Origin: Gigaspora margarita
Lineage: Eukaryota; Glomeromycota; Glomeromycetes; Diversisporales; Gigasporaceae
NCBI GenBank assembly: GCA_009809945.1
Contig: WTPW01000492.1
Coordinates: 1 to 64,000, forward strand
DNA: 64,000 bases
Direction of reading: 5' to 3'
A model generated the notes under the pieces. That model saw only the letters and a program-made list of their open reading frames with translations, was not told where the DNA came from and made no database searches. Every line of letters starts with the position of its first letter. Positions within the stretch are counted from its first letter, which is position 1. Position numbers and translations under genes: made by a program. Shown piece after piece: positions 45,638-56,305 of the stretch.

Positions 45638-47026
45638 AAACTAATTAACAAAAATTTCTTAAGCTTGAATCAAAATTTTAAACTAACAACCAATAATTAG
45701 TTAATAGGTTTAACCTTTTTTATTTTTTATTTAAGAAGAACGCCAGAAATACCATCCTCTAAGTTTAATGACAAAAATACTATTCTTCTAATTTTAAATA
45801 TTAAACGATTTGGCTAAAGTTATTTTATTTATTCTGAATTAAGAAGTTTCGTTTGTGATAAAAATATCTCTGACACAAAATTTAAAGTTGCATTTCTTAA
45901 ACGATTGCAAATAATTTGCAGGTAAAAAAAAAACAAATTGGAAGTTTTTTTTTTTAAAAAAAAAACCCCCCATCGTGGAAGTCATTATTATAAAAAAAAT
46001 TACAGAATAAATCAAGTTTTTAGCGCGTGAATAAGTATGAGCAATTAATATCCAAAATAAAAGTCGCTAAACTTTATTATCCAAATTTTGGATTTTGATC
46101 AATGAACGTGTAGCGCAGTAATACCTAATTAGTACATTTTCTGGTTAGTGCAGATCATTTATGACAAACAATTGATAGTGCTTGGTGCTATGCTAAATTA
46201 CCTTTTTTGAAAGGTTTGGTTGTATTGGCATTTAAATTTGGAAATAGATTTTCATCAAGTTAATTTTTTTTGGTAATTTTGGGTTTCACCAAATTCAACT
46301 GATTGTATAAAAAGAGCTCTAATATAGCTCTAGCGTGCACTGAAAGAGCAGCGCGTCACTGAAGAGATGAGCGAGCGCGCTCAAAGTATTTTCACTTGCG
46401 GACATCAGTTATATATATATGTTAAAATGATAAATAATAATCAAAAAAGGAAATTAATACCTCATACATGCATGAAACACATGCTATTAAAATTAAAGCA
46501 ATCGTGAATTAATTATACACCTTAATCAAATAGAAAATAATAATAATACACGAACTATTTAATAAGATTTAAAGCAATTGTGAATTCATTATGAACCTTA
46601 AGTGGTAAAAAATCATTATTAAAATTTAATGATATCATTTTTATTGTTATTATCAGCTTAAAATAAATGGTTTTTTTGTACATTAAAGAAATTTACTAAT
46701 TTATTTCGATTATTATCATTCTTGATTATCAAGGGCAGTCGATTTATGTAAAAAAACTATTAAAACAATAAATTATTTTGATTATCTAAGTATAAATTAT
46801 TTTGATTATCAAAAAAAAAAAATTTAAAAAAATACGTATCAAGTATCATAATTTTTTTATTTATTTACTGATATGCAATTTTTATAATACTGCTTAACGA
46901 TAAGCATTACTGTATGACAGTATCTACTACTGCAATATACTATTATATTACTATAATACTATAATAATACCATATTATTTAGTCTCTCATTTATGGGTTA
47001 CACTATGAAAATACAAATGAGTGTTA
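45638..47026. other. Intergenic with a short GC-rich island
   Basis: AT-rich except about 46305-46400, which has GTATAAAAAGAGCTC (TATA-like), TAGCTCTAGCGTGC and GAGCGAGCGCGCTC but no ORF beyond it. Nearby GTAATACCTAATTAGTACAT (46116) resembles a DNA-transposon end, without a partner found. Confidence 0.35.
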
Positions 47027-47292
47027 GGCCGTTCGAAGTTGATTCTTTGGTTAACATCACTTTCCAGGACTCTCGGGGGGGGGGGGAGGGGATAAAACGA
47101 AACAAACTTATGAAACGAACATATAAAAATGAACAAAGATGAGCCAATTTGATTGGTTGATATAAATCAGGTGACTGGAGAAAGTCATCCAGCGTTTTGA
47201 TTGGCTGGTCATTTTCGGAGGGAGGTGGGGGGAGACTTCAGCTGAGGGGGGGAGGGGGGTTATGTTGACCAAAAAATTAACTTTAAACGGCC
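47027..47292. mobile_element. PIF/Harbinger-like MITE, GGCCGTTCGAAGTTGATTC ends
   Basis: GGCCGTTCGAAGTTGATTCT mirrors AATTAACTTTAAACGGCC, flanked by TTA on both sides (47024-47026, 47293-47295). 266 bp with G-tracts next to each end. Related single ends occur near 27900, 27999, 44428 and 56310. Confidence 0.75.
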
Positions 47293-47348
47293 TTATCCCT
47301 TGCTATCAAGCAATCTACGCAGCTTTATAGCATCGCGTAATTGTTTTT

Positions 47349-47507
47349 TGACTGTCGTACTGACAGGTCATAGGCTGTATTAATTTGTATAACTGACTGT
47401 CGTCCCAACAGGTCATAAAATGCATTCACTTCTAAGAATGACTGATGTCTTAATCATAAGCCACCTAACTCTCATTACTTATATGACTGTCGTCCCGATA
47501 GGCCACT
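47349..47507. repeat. Three spaced copies of GACTGTCGTCCCRAYAGGTCA
   Basis: Copies at 47350-47372, 47395-47417 and 47485-47507 (first copy GACTGTCGTACTGACAGGTC). Each is an imperfect inverted repeat (CTGTCG...GACAG-like). Unknown role. Confidence 0.5.
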
Positions 47508-48461
47508 TATGAAAACTCACCGGGTAGGGAGGGAGGGTTGATATAACTAGAATGAATATCGGGTTCGCAGAAGAAAAAAGTATATCTTACTTACGACCTT
47601 AACAATACTAATATGTACCTTAAACAATTACACAACGATTACTTCATAATTACTCATTAATTAACTTAAACTGTACCTTATTCTCATACTCCCCCTTGAT
47701 TGATCATCGATCGATTAATCGATCGAATATTTGACCATAAATGGTATGTCACATGTCTGATCCGAATAGATTCGAGACAAAATATGCCTCGATACTTGCG
47801 TATCGAGCAGAATTCACAATCACATAATTACAAATTAAAAAACAAAATAACCGAAATAAGACAAAAATCTTAAATTTACTCACCAAAAAAATACAACGCC
47901 CATATTCTCACAAATACAAGCCATCATATTTCATTCGCATGAATGTAATAAACCAAAACTTAAATATTTTAATTAAACCACAAACCCACTACACATAATG
48001 CAACAGAGATAATTGCAGCACCATAACCAAATACAAAATTCGATTGAATAGCAGCGACTTTGCTAAAATTAAAAGCTCCCAGAGCATGAGCATGCGCATA
48101 GCTTGTTTATACAATCGGCATATTGCCAATATGTTACTCAAATATAGCCAAATTAAATGAGGTATCTCTTAGGGGGACCAGGACCCCGAAGAATATATGT
48201 AATACTGGGATCTGGTTTTGTATAGACTTACTATATAATTTTTTAATATGTTATATGTTTAAATTTGTATAATCAACAGGTAATTTTTCGAAAAGTTAGA
48301 TGTTTATTTGTATAACAAAGATATCTTTTATAACAAGTTAGATTTTTATTTTGTATAANGATACTATANTGTATGTTTNCAAAAATAAACTACATGCTAN
48401 NCTCTTGTTTAAATCCAAAAATGTAAAAACGCCTTTGATCCAAAAATAAACTACCCCATGA

Positions 48462-48815
48462 TCGATAATAGTCGCTACATAGTAAAGTCAAAAGTTTACT
48501 ATCAAAATCGATTAAGGTCGCGTAAGTATACTTGTTCAGAAGATCAAAATACGCATACCCTAAATATTTCATCAAAATCTGAGAACTTTTTATTATTTGA
48601 CTTTTAATTTTTACGTTCAACGGTAAAATTAAAATTTTATTACAAAAATATATTCGTTGAAGTTAAAAATAAAAAGCTTAATAATAAAATGTGCTTCAAT
48701 ATTGATGAAAATTTCAGCACATATGTATTTTTATCTTCTAAATAAGTTTACTTAAGCGATAATGTCGATTTACATAATAGAATTTGGACTTTACTATGTA
48801 ACGACTATTTGCGAT
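48462..48815. mobile_element. Foldback of the GTCGCTACATAGTAAAGTC family
   Basis: GATCGATAATAGTCGCTACA to its mirror GTAACGACTATTTGCGAT. The mirrored interior includes GATTAAGGTCGCGTAAGTAT / ACTTAAGCGATAATGTCGAT. Apparent frames inside are not genes. Repeated at 50859-51212 in the duplicate. Confidence 0.7.
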
Positions 48816-49016
48816 TGACCAAAAATCTACCCCCAGATTTTTTTGTGTCCAAAAAACGTAGCTTATTTTGGAAACATATGGTATGCATATCGCTTTTTTT
48901 ATTTTTTTTATTTATTTTTTTATTTTTTTGTTTTTTTTTCCCACAAAAAACTTGTCTGCACAAGATTATATGCGTGAGAATTTTTTTTAAAAAATATCTG
49001 TGCAAAAAGCTTATTA

Positions 49017-49376
49017 GCGATCGCAAATAATTGCTACAAAACAAAGTCCAAATTTTACTATGTAAATCGATTATATGCGCTTAAGTAAACATGTGCATAA
49101 TATAAATATGCATATTCTCCGAAATCTTCATACAAATCGGAGAACTTTTTATTATTTAACTTGTAATTTTTACGTTTGGCGTATATATTTTTTAAAAAAT
49201 TTTTAATTTTTCGACGAACGTAAAAATTAAAACTCAAATAATAAAAAGTTCTCCAATTTGTATGAAAATTTTATAATATATGTATTTTGATCTTCCGAAC
49301 AAGTTTACTTAAGCGATTATAACCGATTTGCATAGTAAAATTTGGACTTTACTATGTAGTGACTATTATCGATCGG
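49017..49376. mobile_element. Second foldback of the same family
   Basis: GCGATCGCAAATAATTGCTA to TAGTGACTATTATCGATCGG, with mirrored GAGAACTTTTTATTATTTAA / AATAATAAAAAGTTCTCC and a centre near 49200. Repeated at 51414-51773. Confidence 0.7.
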
Positions 49377-49994
49377 GGTAGCTTATTTTTGGATAAAACA
49401 AGTTTTTAGATTTTTTTGGTTAAAACAAAAGGGTAGTTTATTTTCGGAATAGGAATATATATGGTATATAAACTCAGATCTAAAATTGTATAATTTATAG
49501 TAAAATTTGAACTTATATGATAATTTTGTATAAAGCTTTTAATAAAATTAAGCGTATAAAGTTATATTAAAATTTTGAGTCTGGATCTGAGTTATATATG
49601 TATTCTTCAGGGTCCTGGGGGACCTCTCCCACCCCATTTTTTGGCAATTACATTAAAACTGAATTTTGCAGGCAAATTTGCCTGCTTAACGTATTAAGAG
49701 ATAATAAATAAGCTTGTGCCCCTAGGTTATTTTCAATCAGCTTAAATGTAAGAAGTTTTTAATTACACTCACATAAAGAATTTTAAAGTTATGAATTATC
49801 TAATTGGGTATTCGAATAATTTAGATTTTTGAGTGCAGTTAAAACATAAATTATATTTATTTCGATTCATTAAAGGACATTTTTTTCCTTTGATGAATAA
49901 GCATTTTTAATACAGATCAAAGATTTAACGATCGAGAAAGTTGTATCATTCCATATTAAGAAATTAATAATGAAAAATGAAAAAGATTTGTTTN

Positions 49995-52390
49995 CTTAAC
50001 AATACTAATATGTACCTTAAACAATTACACAACGATTACTTCATAATTACTCATTAATTAACTTAAACTGTACCTTATTCTCATACTCCCCCTTGATTGA
50101 TCATCGATCGATTAATCGATCGAATATTTGACCATAAATGGTATGTCACATGTCTGATCCGAATAGATTCGAGACAAAATATGCCTCGATACTTGCGTAT
50201 CGAGCAGAATTCACAATCACATAATTACAAATTAAAAAACAAAATAACCGAAATAAGACAAAAATCTTAAATTTACTCACCAAAAAAATACAACGCCCAT
50301 ATTCTCACAAATACAAGCCATCATATTTCATTCGCATGAATGTAATAAACCAAAACTTAAATATTTTAATTAAACCACAAACCCACTACACATAATGCAA
50401 CAGAGATAATTGCAGCACCATAACCAAATACAAAATTCGATTGAATAGCAGCGACTTTGCTAAAATTAAAAGCTCCCAGAGCATGAGCATGCGCATAGCT
50501 TGTTTATACAATCGGCATATTGCCAATATGTTACTCAAATATAGCCAAATTAAATGAGGTATCTCTTAGGGGGACCAGGACCCCGAAGAATATATGTAAT
50601 ACTGGGATCTGGTTTTGTATAGACTTACTATATAATTTTTTAATATGTTATATGTTTAAATTTGTATAATCAACAGGTAATTTTTCGAAAAGTTAGATGT
50701 TTATTTGTATAACAAAGATATCTTTTATAACAAGTTAGATTTTTATTTTGTATAACGATACTATATTGTATGTTTCCAAAAATAAACTACATGCTACCCT
50801 CTTGTTTAAATCCAAAAATGTAAAAACGCCTTTGATCCAAAAATAAACTACCCCATGATCGATAATAGTCGCTACATAGTAAAGTCAAAAGTTTACTATC
50901 AAAATCGATTAAGGTCGCGTAAGTATACTTGTTCAGAAGATCAAAATACGCATACCCTAAATATTTCATCAAAATCTGAGAACTTTTTATTATTTGACTT
51001 TTAATTTTTACGTTCAACGGTAAAATTAAAATTTTATTACAAAAATATATTCGTTGAAGTTAAAAATAAAAAGCTTAATAATAAAATGTGCTTCAATATT
51101 GATGAAAATTTCAGCACATATGTATTTTTATCTTCTAAATAAGTTTACTTAAGCGATAATGTCGATTTACATAATAGAATTTGGACTTTACTATGTAACG
51201 ACTATTTGCGATTGACCAAAAATCTACCCCCAGATTTTTTTGTGTCCAAAAAACGTAGCTTATTTTGGAAACATATGGTATGCATATCGCTTTTTTTATT
51301 TTTTTTATTTATTTTTTTATTTTTTTGTTTTTTTTTCCCACAAAAAACTTGTCTGCACAAGATTATATGCGTGAGAATTTTTTTTAAAAAATATCTGTGC
51401 AAAAAGCTTATTAGCGATCGCAAATAATTGCTACAAAACAAAGTCCAAATTTTACTATGTAAATCGATTATATGCGCTTAAGTAAACATGTGCATAATAT
51501 AAATATGCATATTCTCCGAAATCTTCATACAAATCGGAGAACTTTTTATTATTTAACTTGTAATTTTTACGTTTGGCGTATATATTTTTTAAAAAATTTT
51601 TAATTTTTCGACGAACGTAAAAATTAAAACTCAAATAATAAAAAGTTCTCCAATTTGTATGAAAATTTTATAATATATGTATTTTGATCTTCCGAACAAG
51701 TTTACTTAAGCGATTATAACCGATTTGCATAGTAAAATTTGGACTTTACTATGTAGTGACTATTATCGATCGGGGTAGCTTATTTTTGGATAAAACAAGT
51801 TTTTAGATTTTTTTGGTTAAAACAAAAGGGTAGTTTATTTTCGGAATAGGAATATATATGGTATATAAACTCAGATCTAAAATTGTATAATTTATAGTAA
51901 AATTTGAACTTATATGATAATTTTGTATAAAGCTTTTAATAAAATTAAGCGTATAAAGTTATATTAAAATTTTGAGTCTGGATCTGAGTTATATATGTAT
52001 TCTTCAGGGTCCTGGGGGACCTCTCCCACCCCATTTTTTGGCAATTACATTAAAACTGAATTTTGCAGGCAAATTTGCCTGCTTAACGTATTAAGAGATA
52101 ATAAATAAGCTTGTGCCCCTAGGTTATTTTCAATCAGCTTAAATGTAAGAAGTTTTTAATTACACTCACATAAAGAATTTTAAAGTTATGAATTATCTAA
52201 TTGGGTATTCGAATAATTTAGATTTTTGAGTGCAGTTAAAACATAAATTATATTTATTTCGATTCATTAAAGGACATTTTTTTCCTTTGATGAATAAGCA
52301 TTTTTAATACAGATCAAAGATTTAACGATCGAGAAAGTTGTATCATTCCATATTAAGAAATTAATAATGAAAAATGAAAAAGATTTGTTT
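49995..52390. repeat. Tandem duplication, copy 2
   Basis: Second copy, directly adjacent across one N, with no ambiguous bases. The identity and the N at the junction suggest a false duplication made when two overlapping contig ends were joined, though a very recent real duplication is possible. Confidence 0.95.
50577..52013. mobile_element. Second copy of the AGGACCCC element (within duplicate 2)
   Basis: Same element, same GGGGGACC duplication, shifted by 2,397 bp. Contains the same two foldbacks. Not an independent insertion. Confidence 0.9.
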
Positions 52391-52781
52391 AAAATTAAAC
52401 ATTCGAAACTTTATTTAGTCGTATTTATTTTTTTTCTTTTTATAATTAATTTTGTTTTATTTTTATATGAAACAATATAATTAATATGTAATACGTGATA
52501 TATTCATAGTATAGATAATGTGTTAATACATAACAATAGTTTAATATGAATGATGCCAACATATAATAAATCAAAGTGATAGAATGAGAAACATAGGAAA
52601 ATACAATATTTAATATATAAAAAGAAAAAAAAAACATAAATTTTTAGTAAATAAAAAACAAAGTGAAATAAAATATAATTTAAAACAAAGCGAAATAAAA
52701 TATAATCTAAATAAAGTAAAATATATTTAATCTAAATCTTATTCGTTACAGCATAACTATTTTATGAGAATATCATTATAT
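52391..52781. other. AT-rich 3' flank of the gene at 52782-53834
   Basis: Long A/T runs and a repeated AAAGYGAAATAAAATATAAT motif (about 52660-52710). No ORF of note. Confidence 0.4.
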
Positions 52782-53834
52782 TTATAAACGAAGTACCTTT
52801 AATTTATCATCTTGTTCATTTTCTTTTTTTTGCTTGTCTCTGTTTTTTAGCAGGTTTTTAGCCAGTTTTTGTTCGTCTAAATCACTTGCCTCATCATTAG
52901 GTTCTATATCGTCATTTTTACTTTTGGATTCATGAACATCATTACTAACATTCAAATCAAGACAATCCAGAGCCAAATCAGATAGCCTTTTTTTACCCTT
53001 CGGAAGCTAAGTTGTTTCAACACTAGCAGGAGATAAATCTGAATTAGAAGTAACAGACTTATATAAATTATGCATGAAGGTCGTACTATGTGAACTGTGT
53101 GAACTAGTAGTTAATTTGCGACCTTTTTTTGGTGCCTGTGATGTTTGCGGTACTTGAGATTCAATCTCATCAATAATAATATCAAAATCTGAATGATGAC
53201 CTGAAACAGTCGTCGAAGGGCTATCATGCATATTATGAATAACATTAACATTAGGAGCATACATAAAATCAATATCTGTAGCTTCTACTGCAATTGATTC
53301 TGAGGTTACACATCGAATAAAGCCTGATATGAGAAATGTCTGACCAGGTTTGATACTATTATTGGAACGTATATAAGTAAAGCATGGTGCATGTGTAGGA
53401 TAGAGAATTCTCAATTTCATAATGACTCGTTTAGTATTAGTAAATGAGTTATANTNAAAACATNCTGTATNAAAATATNTAGTTTCCTTGATTGACTGTG
53501 GGTCNNNTTTGGCTACTACAAGAAACATACAATNGGGTACATTAAGGNGAATTTCATCAGCTTCGTATTCTCGATCCGGGTCACCAGCAGCAACGACAGT
53601 AATATGAGAAGCAATAATAAATTGCTCTAAATTTTTAATAATAAACTTTCCTGTAAACATTACTATGTCACCTATATAAAACTCTGCATAGGCTTTTTCA
53701 AAAGGGTGAAAATACTTCCACTGGACAATCTTGAATTCATCTTTAGTAGACTGGTATTTCGCAAAGCCTTGCGTAAGCGAATTAGAATCTTCTTTGGTAA
53801 CTATTACAGCAATTAGAGTAGCATGAGAGGGCAT
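52782..53834 (-). pseudogene. Hypothetical family protein, possibly OB-fold, with an in-frame TAG
   Basis: From ATG at 53834 (MPSHATLIAVIVTKEDSNSL) the frame runs 275 codons to TAG (53009-53007). In the same frame it continues LPKGKKRLSDLALDCLDL and a charged tail rich in Asp, Glu and Lys to a second stop at 52782, about 351 residues in all. I recall this as an abundant Rhizophagus family of unknown function. The N-terminal part (FYIGDIVMFTGKFIIKN, residues about 52-68) has beta-strand character like an OB fold, which is inference. A second conserved part has LRILYPTHAPC and SIKPGQTFLISGFI with VEATDIDF. The linker is Ser/Thr-rich with PKKGRK. Several N lie at 53455-53550. The tail keeps its charged, coding look, so the TAG is recent, a sequence error or read through. 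It stands alone, without an operon-like neighbour. Confidence 0.7.
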
Positions 53835-54234
53835 TTTAAAAAGAGATATTTATTGAAGAATATACATATATATAGTTTCTATAATAAAAAAAAAGAAATA
53901 TAATACACAAAAAAAAAACAAAACAAAATAATCACAAACAAATAATTAGAATGTCGAATTTTAATGATAGATTGATGAAACATAATAATGCCTTAAATCA
54001 TATATAGAAAAAGTAATCGAATCGGTTTATTGCAACAAGTTGGCCGAATTCGATAAATATTTATACAAAATTTATTAACATGGCTAAGTCAATAAAGGCA
54101 AAGCAAAAAAAGATCCGTTTCAAGCCTTAGATTCAATAAATCTTTTACTATAATGAATATATTTTGATAATTAATATATTCTAAGACGAATAAAAAGTAA
54201 TATATTCACACAGCCTTTTTAAGTCCCGGGCAAT
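53835..54234. promoter_or_regulatory. Upstream region of the gene at 52782-53834
   Basis: AT-rich leader with A tracts immediately upstream of the ATG. No specific promoter element could be assigned. Confidence 0.3.
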
Positions 54235-54603
54235 TAGTGATGGGCAAATCCTGATTTTTTAAAAATCCCGCGCATGATGCAAGATTATGGGACCCGATCG
54301 TGAGTGACCATGTTATATACATACCAAATTTCATAAGCGACTCATAAGAAATTCATAATTGGGCTTATAATTTCTGATCAAATAGTCACTTTTATAATCA
54401 ATAACAAATAAATGATTGGCTCAAATTTTATTTAACCTTATCGCTCATATTAAATAATCACTGAAATTGGAGATTTTCGCCCATTTGGTACACAATATTT
54501 TGGTGTATTATTTTATGCAAGAAATTAAAGTCTAGATTCTCCACTTTATTAATAATGACAATTTAAAAAATTTATTTCAACGCACAGTTTACGCATATAT
54601 TAT
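54235..54603. mobile_element. Truncated hAT-like element, TAGTGATGGGCAAATCC end
   Basis: Starts TAGTGATGGGCAAATCCTG and follows the element at 43175 through GCGACTCATAAGAAATTCAT, TTTTATGCAAGAAATTAAAG and CGCACAGTTTACGCATATAT. It is lost after about 54603: no right end and no target duplication. Confidence 0.75.
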
Positions 54604-55470
54604 ATCCAATCAATTAACACACTAAGCCGGTCTCAAACAATAACTTATAGAATGGTCTAATTGGCCAAAAAAATAAAACACAATAATCATTTAAGTCAAA
54701 ATAAAATTAGACCAGACAAACTCCATTTTTATAGTCAACATAATCAAATTCGAAAAAATAAATAATAGTATATTATTTAAAGGAAAGTACATAATGCAGT
54801 ACAGCATTTCAACAAATGGTATTACGGCATTACGGCATCACGGATTTCGCCATCACAGCATGATAGCATTACGGCTTTAAGGCAAAGTGACTAAGTCACG
54901 ATCCCAAGAAGCATTAAGGACTCACGAAGAAGCCAGCCCATATGAAAAAATGATAGAAGCCCCAATAAATGAACTTCTATAAAAGGAAAGAACAATTAGT
55001 GAACGGGATCTACAATCTGGATTATGATGCATAAATCGGGCGAATTTGAAGCTATGCCAATTGTCATACCGAATTTAGCAATATTAATATTGAGTTATAG
55101 GAAGCGATTGTAGTTGCGATAACAGCGTAATGGGCTTTGATCAAAAAATTTGATCTTGTTCTCCCCATGATCGTTCTGATCTTCATGTAAAGGAGAAAAG
55201 TAAAATAGAATTGTCATATTGTTTTGTTAAAAAACTGTCACAGTGTTCCCACAGTTTATCCAATATGCATTAGCCTTGCCAAATCGTACTGCCTCTACCT
55301 ATCGGGTACATCGTGCGGTTGTTGTCTGTGTGCTTGGCAGTGATTATCTAGTCCATGCCACCACTAGATTTCACTTTTAACAATAGATAGCCTCAAGGAA
55401 TCAAACTGACAGGTTCAATTAATATACATTCAATTAAATAAATGGTAATTTTAAGCTAGAAGAGAAACGC
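54604..55470. other. Intergenic, weak inverted repeat only
   Basis: TAAGCCGGTCTCAA at 54623 is mirrored by TTGAGACCGGGTTA at about 55725. This may be a 1.1-kb foldback (54623-55738), but no target duplication was found. A GGCATTACGGCATCACGG run is near 54830. No gene. Confidence 0.4.
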
Positions 55471-55478
55471 ATAACAAG

Positions 55479-55592
55479 TAGGGATCGGAACCGCCTAAAA
55501 TTTTTTTTAATCAATTAACCGTTTAAACGCATTAATCGTTTGATCAGCATAATTTGAACCAGCACTACGAAAATTTTGTGGTCAGACCCCTA
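55479..55592. mobile_element. Possible small hAT-like MITE, TAGGGRTCKGA ends
   Basis: TAGGGATCGGAACC and its imperfect mirror GGTCAGACCCCTA are flanked by ATAACAAG / ATAATAAG (55471-55478, 55593-55600; one mismatch). 114 bp. The ends match in only part, so this is less sure than the others. Confidence 0.5.
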
Positions 55593-55846
55593 ATAATAAG
55601 TACAATCTAGGGTCGCTAAATTTCATGTAAGTAAGTTATGCGTATAAACTCAAAATAACTCAATTTGCAAAATTTGGTCTAAATTATACCATGATTTGGT
55701 TTTAATTGGTCATCTGTTTAGCCATTGAGACCGGGTTAAGTTAATGTTAATGATAGTAGAAATTGCCATATTATTATACCAACTTTAATACCTACATCGT
55801 AACTATCGATGTGCCACGTACAGTACTGTAGACAGTATGTACTGAA

Positions 55847-56102
55847 CAGTGTATAAAATAGCATGATAAAAATCCGGATCTACCGTTTTTTATATTGCAT
55901 ATACCGGTATTTTAAAATTGGGCCGGTGCAACAAACGGTGCATGATCCGGAATTTTTTGAAGTAACCGGTGCGTGCATCTATGTGCCCCCAATGATCTGA
56001 TGATCATTTTCTACTAATGCAGGTTTTTTTTTTTTTGAACCGGTATTTTTTTATACAACAGGTGCATGTACCGGTAAATTAAAATTTCTATTTTAAACAC
56101 TG
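55847..56102. mobile_element. hAT-like MITE, CAGTGTWTAAAATAG ends
   Basis: CAGTGTATAAAATAG and CTATTTTAAACACTG are flanked by a perfect 8-bp duplication GTACTGAA (55839-55846, 56103-56110). 256 bp, with several ACCGGT(A/G)CATG / CCGGTAT units inside and no ORF. Confidence 0.9.
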
Positions 56103-56305
56103 GTACTGAACGCTATAATTTTTACCGATCATTTATTATGAGGGATCCGGTAGAAATATTGATGTGCAAATTGACCAATCATATTTGTTAATTTGATCAA
56201 CACAAAAAGGTTTTTTTTCTTAATATACGTATGATTATATTATATATATATTTAAATAAATTATATAAATTATATTTTATAAATATATCTTTATATAAAT
56301 TTATA

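Larger units (their letters stand above)
48180..49616. mobile_element. hAT-like element, AGGACCCCGAAGAATATAT ends, carrying two foldbacks
   Basis: AGGACCCCGAAGAATATATG and its mirror ATATGTATTCTTCAGGGTCCT (20 of its bases: TATGTATTCTTCAGGGTCCT) are flanked by a perfect 8-bp duplication GGGGGACC (48172-48179, 49617-49624). 1,437 bp. Two foldbacks of the GTCGCTACATAG family (48462-48815, 49017-49376) fill the middle. No transposase. Confidence 0.88.
47597..49993. repeat. Tandem duplication, copy 1 (2,397 bp)
   Basis: Identical to 49995-52390 at every base I compared, except for N positions here (48359, 48369, 48379, 48400-48401). The constant offset of 2,397 shows no indels. It contains a 20-bp perfect palindrome TCGATCGATTAATCGATCGA at 47707 and a complete hAT-like element. 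A single N at 49994 marks the joint. Confidence 0.95.

Noticed and set aside
48390-49044. Open frames on both strands inside the AGGACCCC element, repeated at 50787-51441
   Set aside because: They lie within foldback arms and homopolymer runs and have no coding signature; the second set is just the duplicate.
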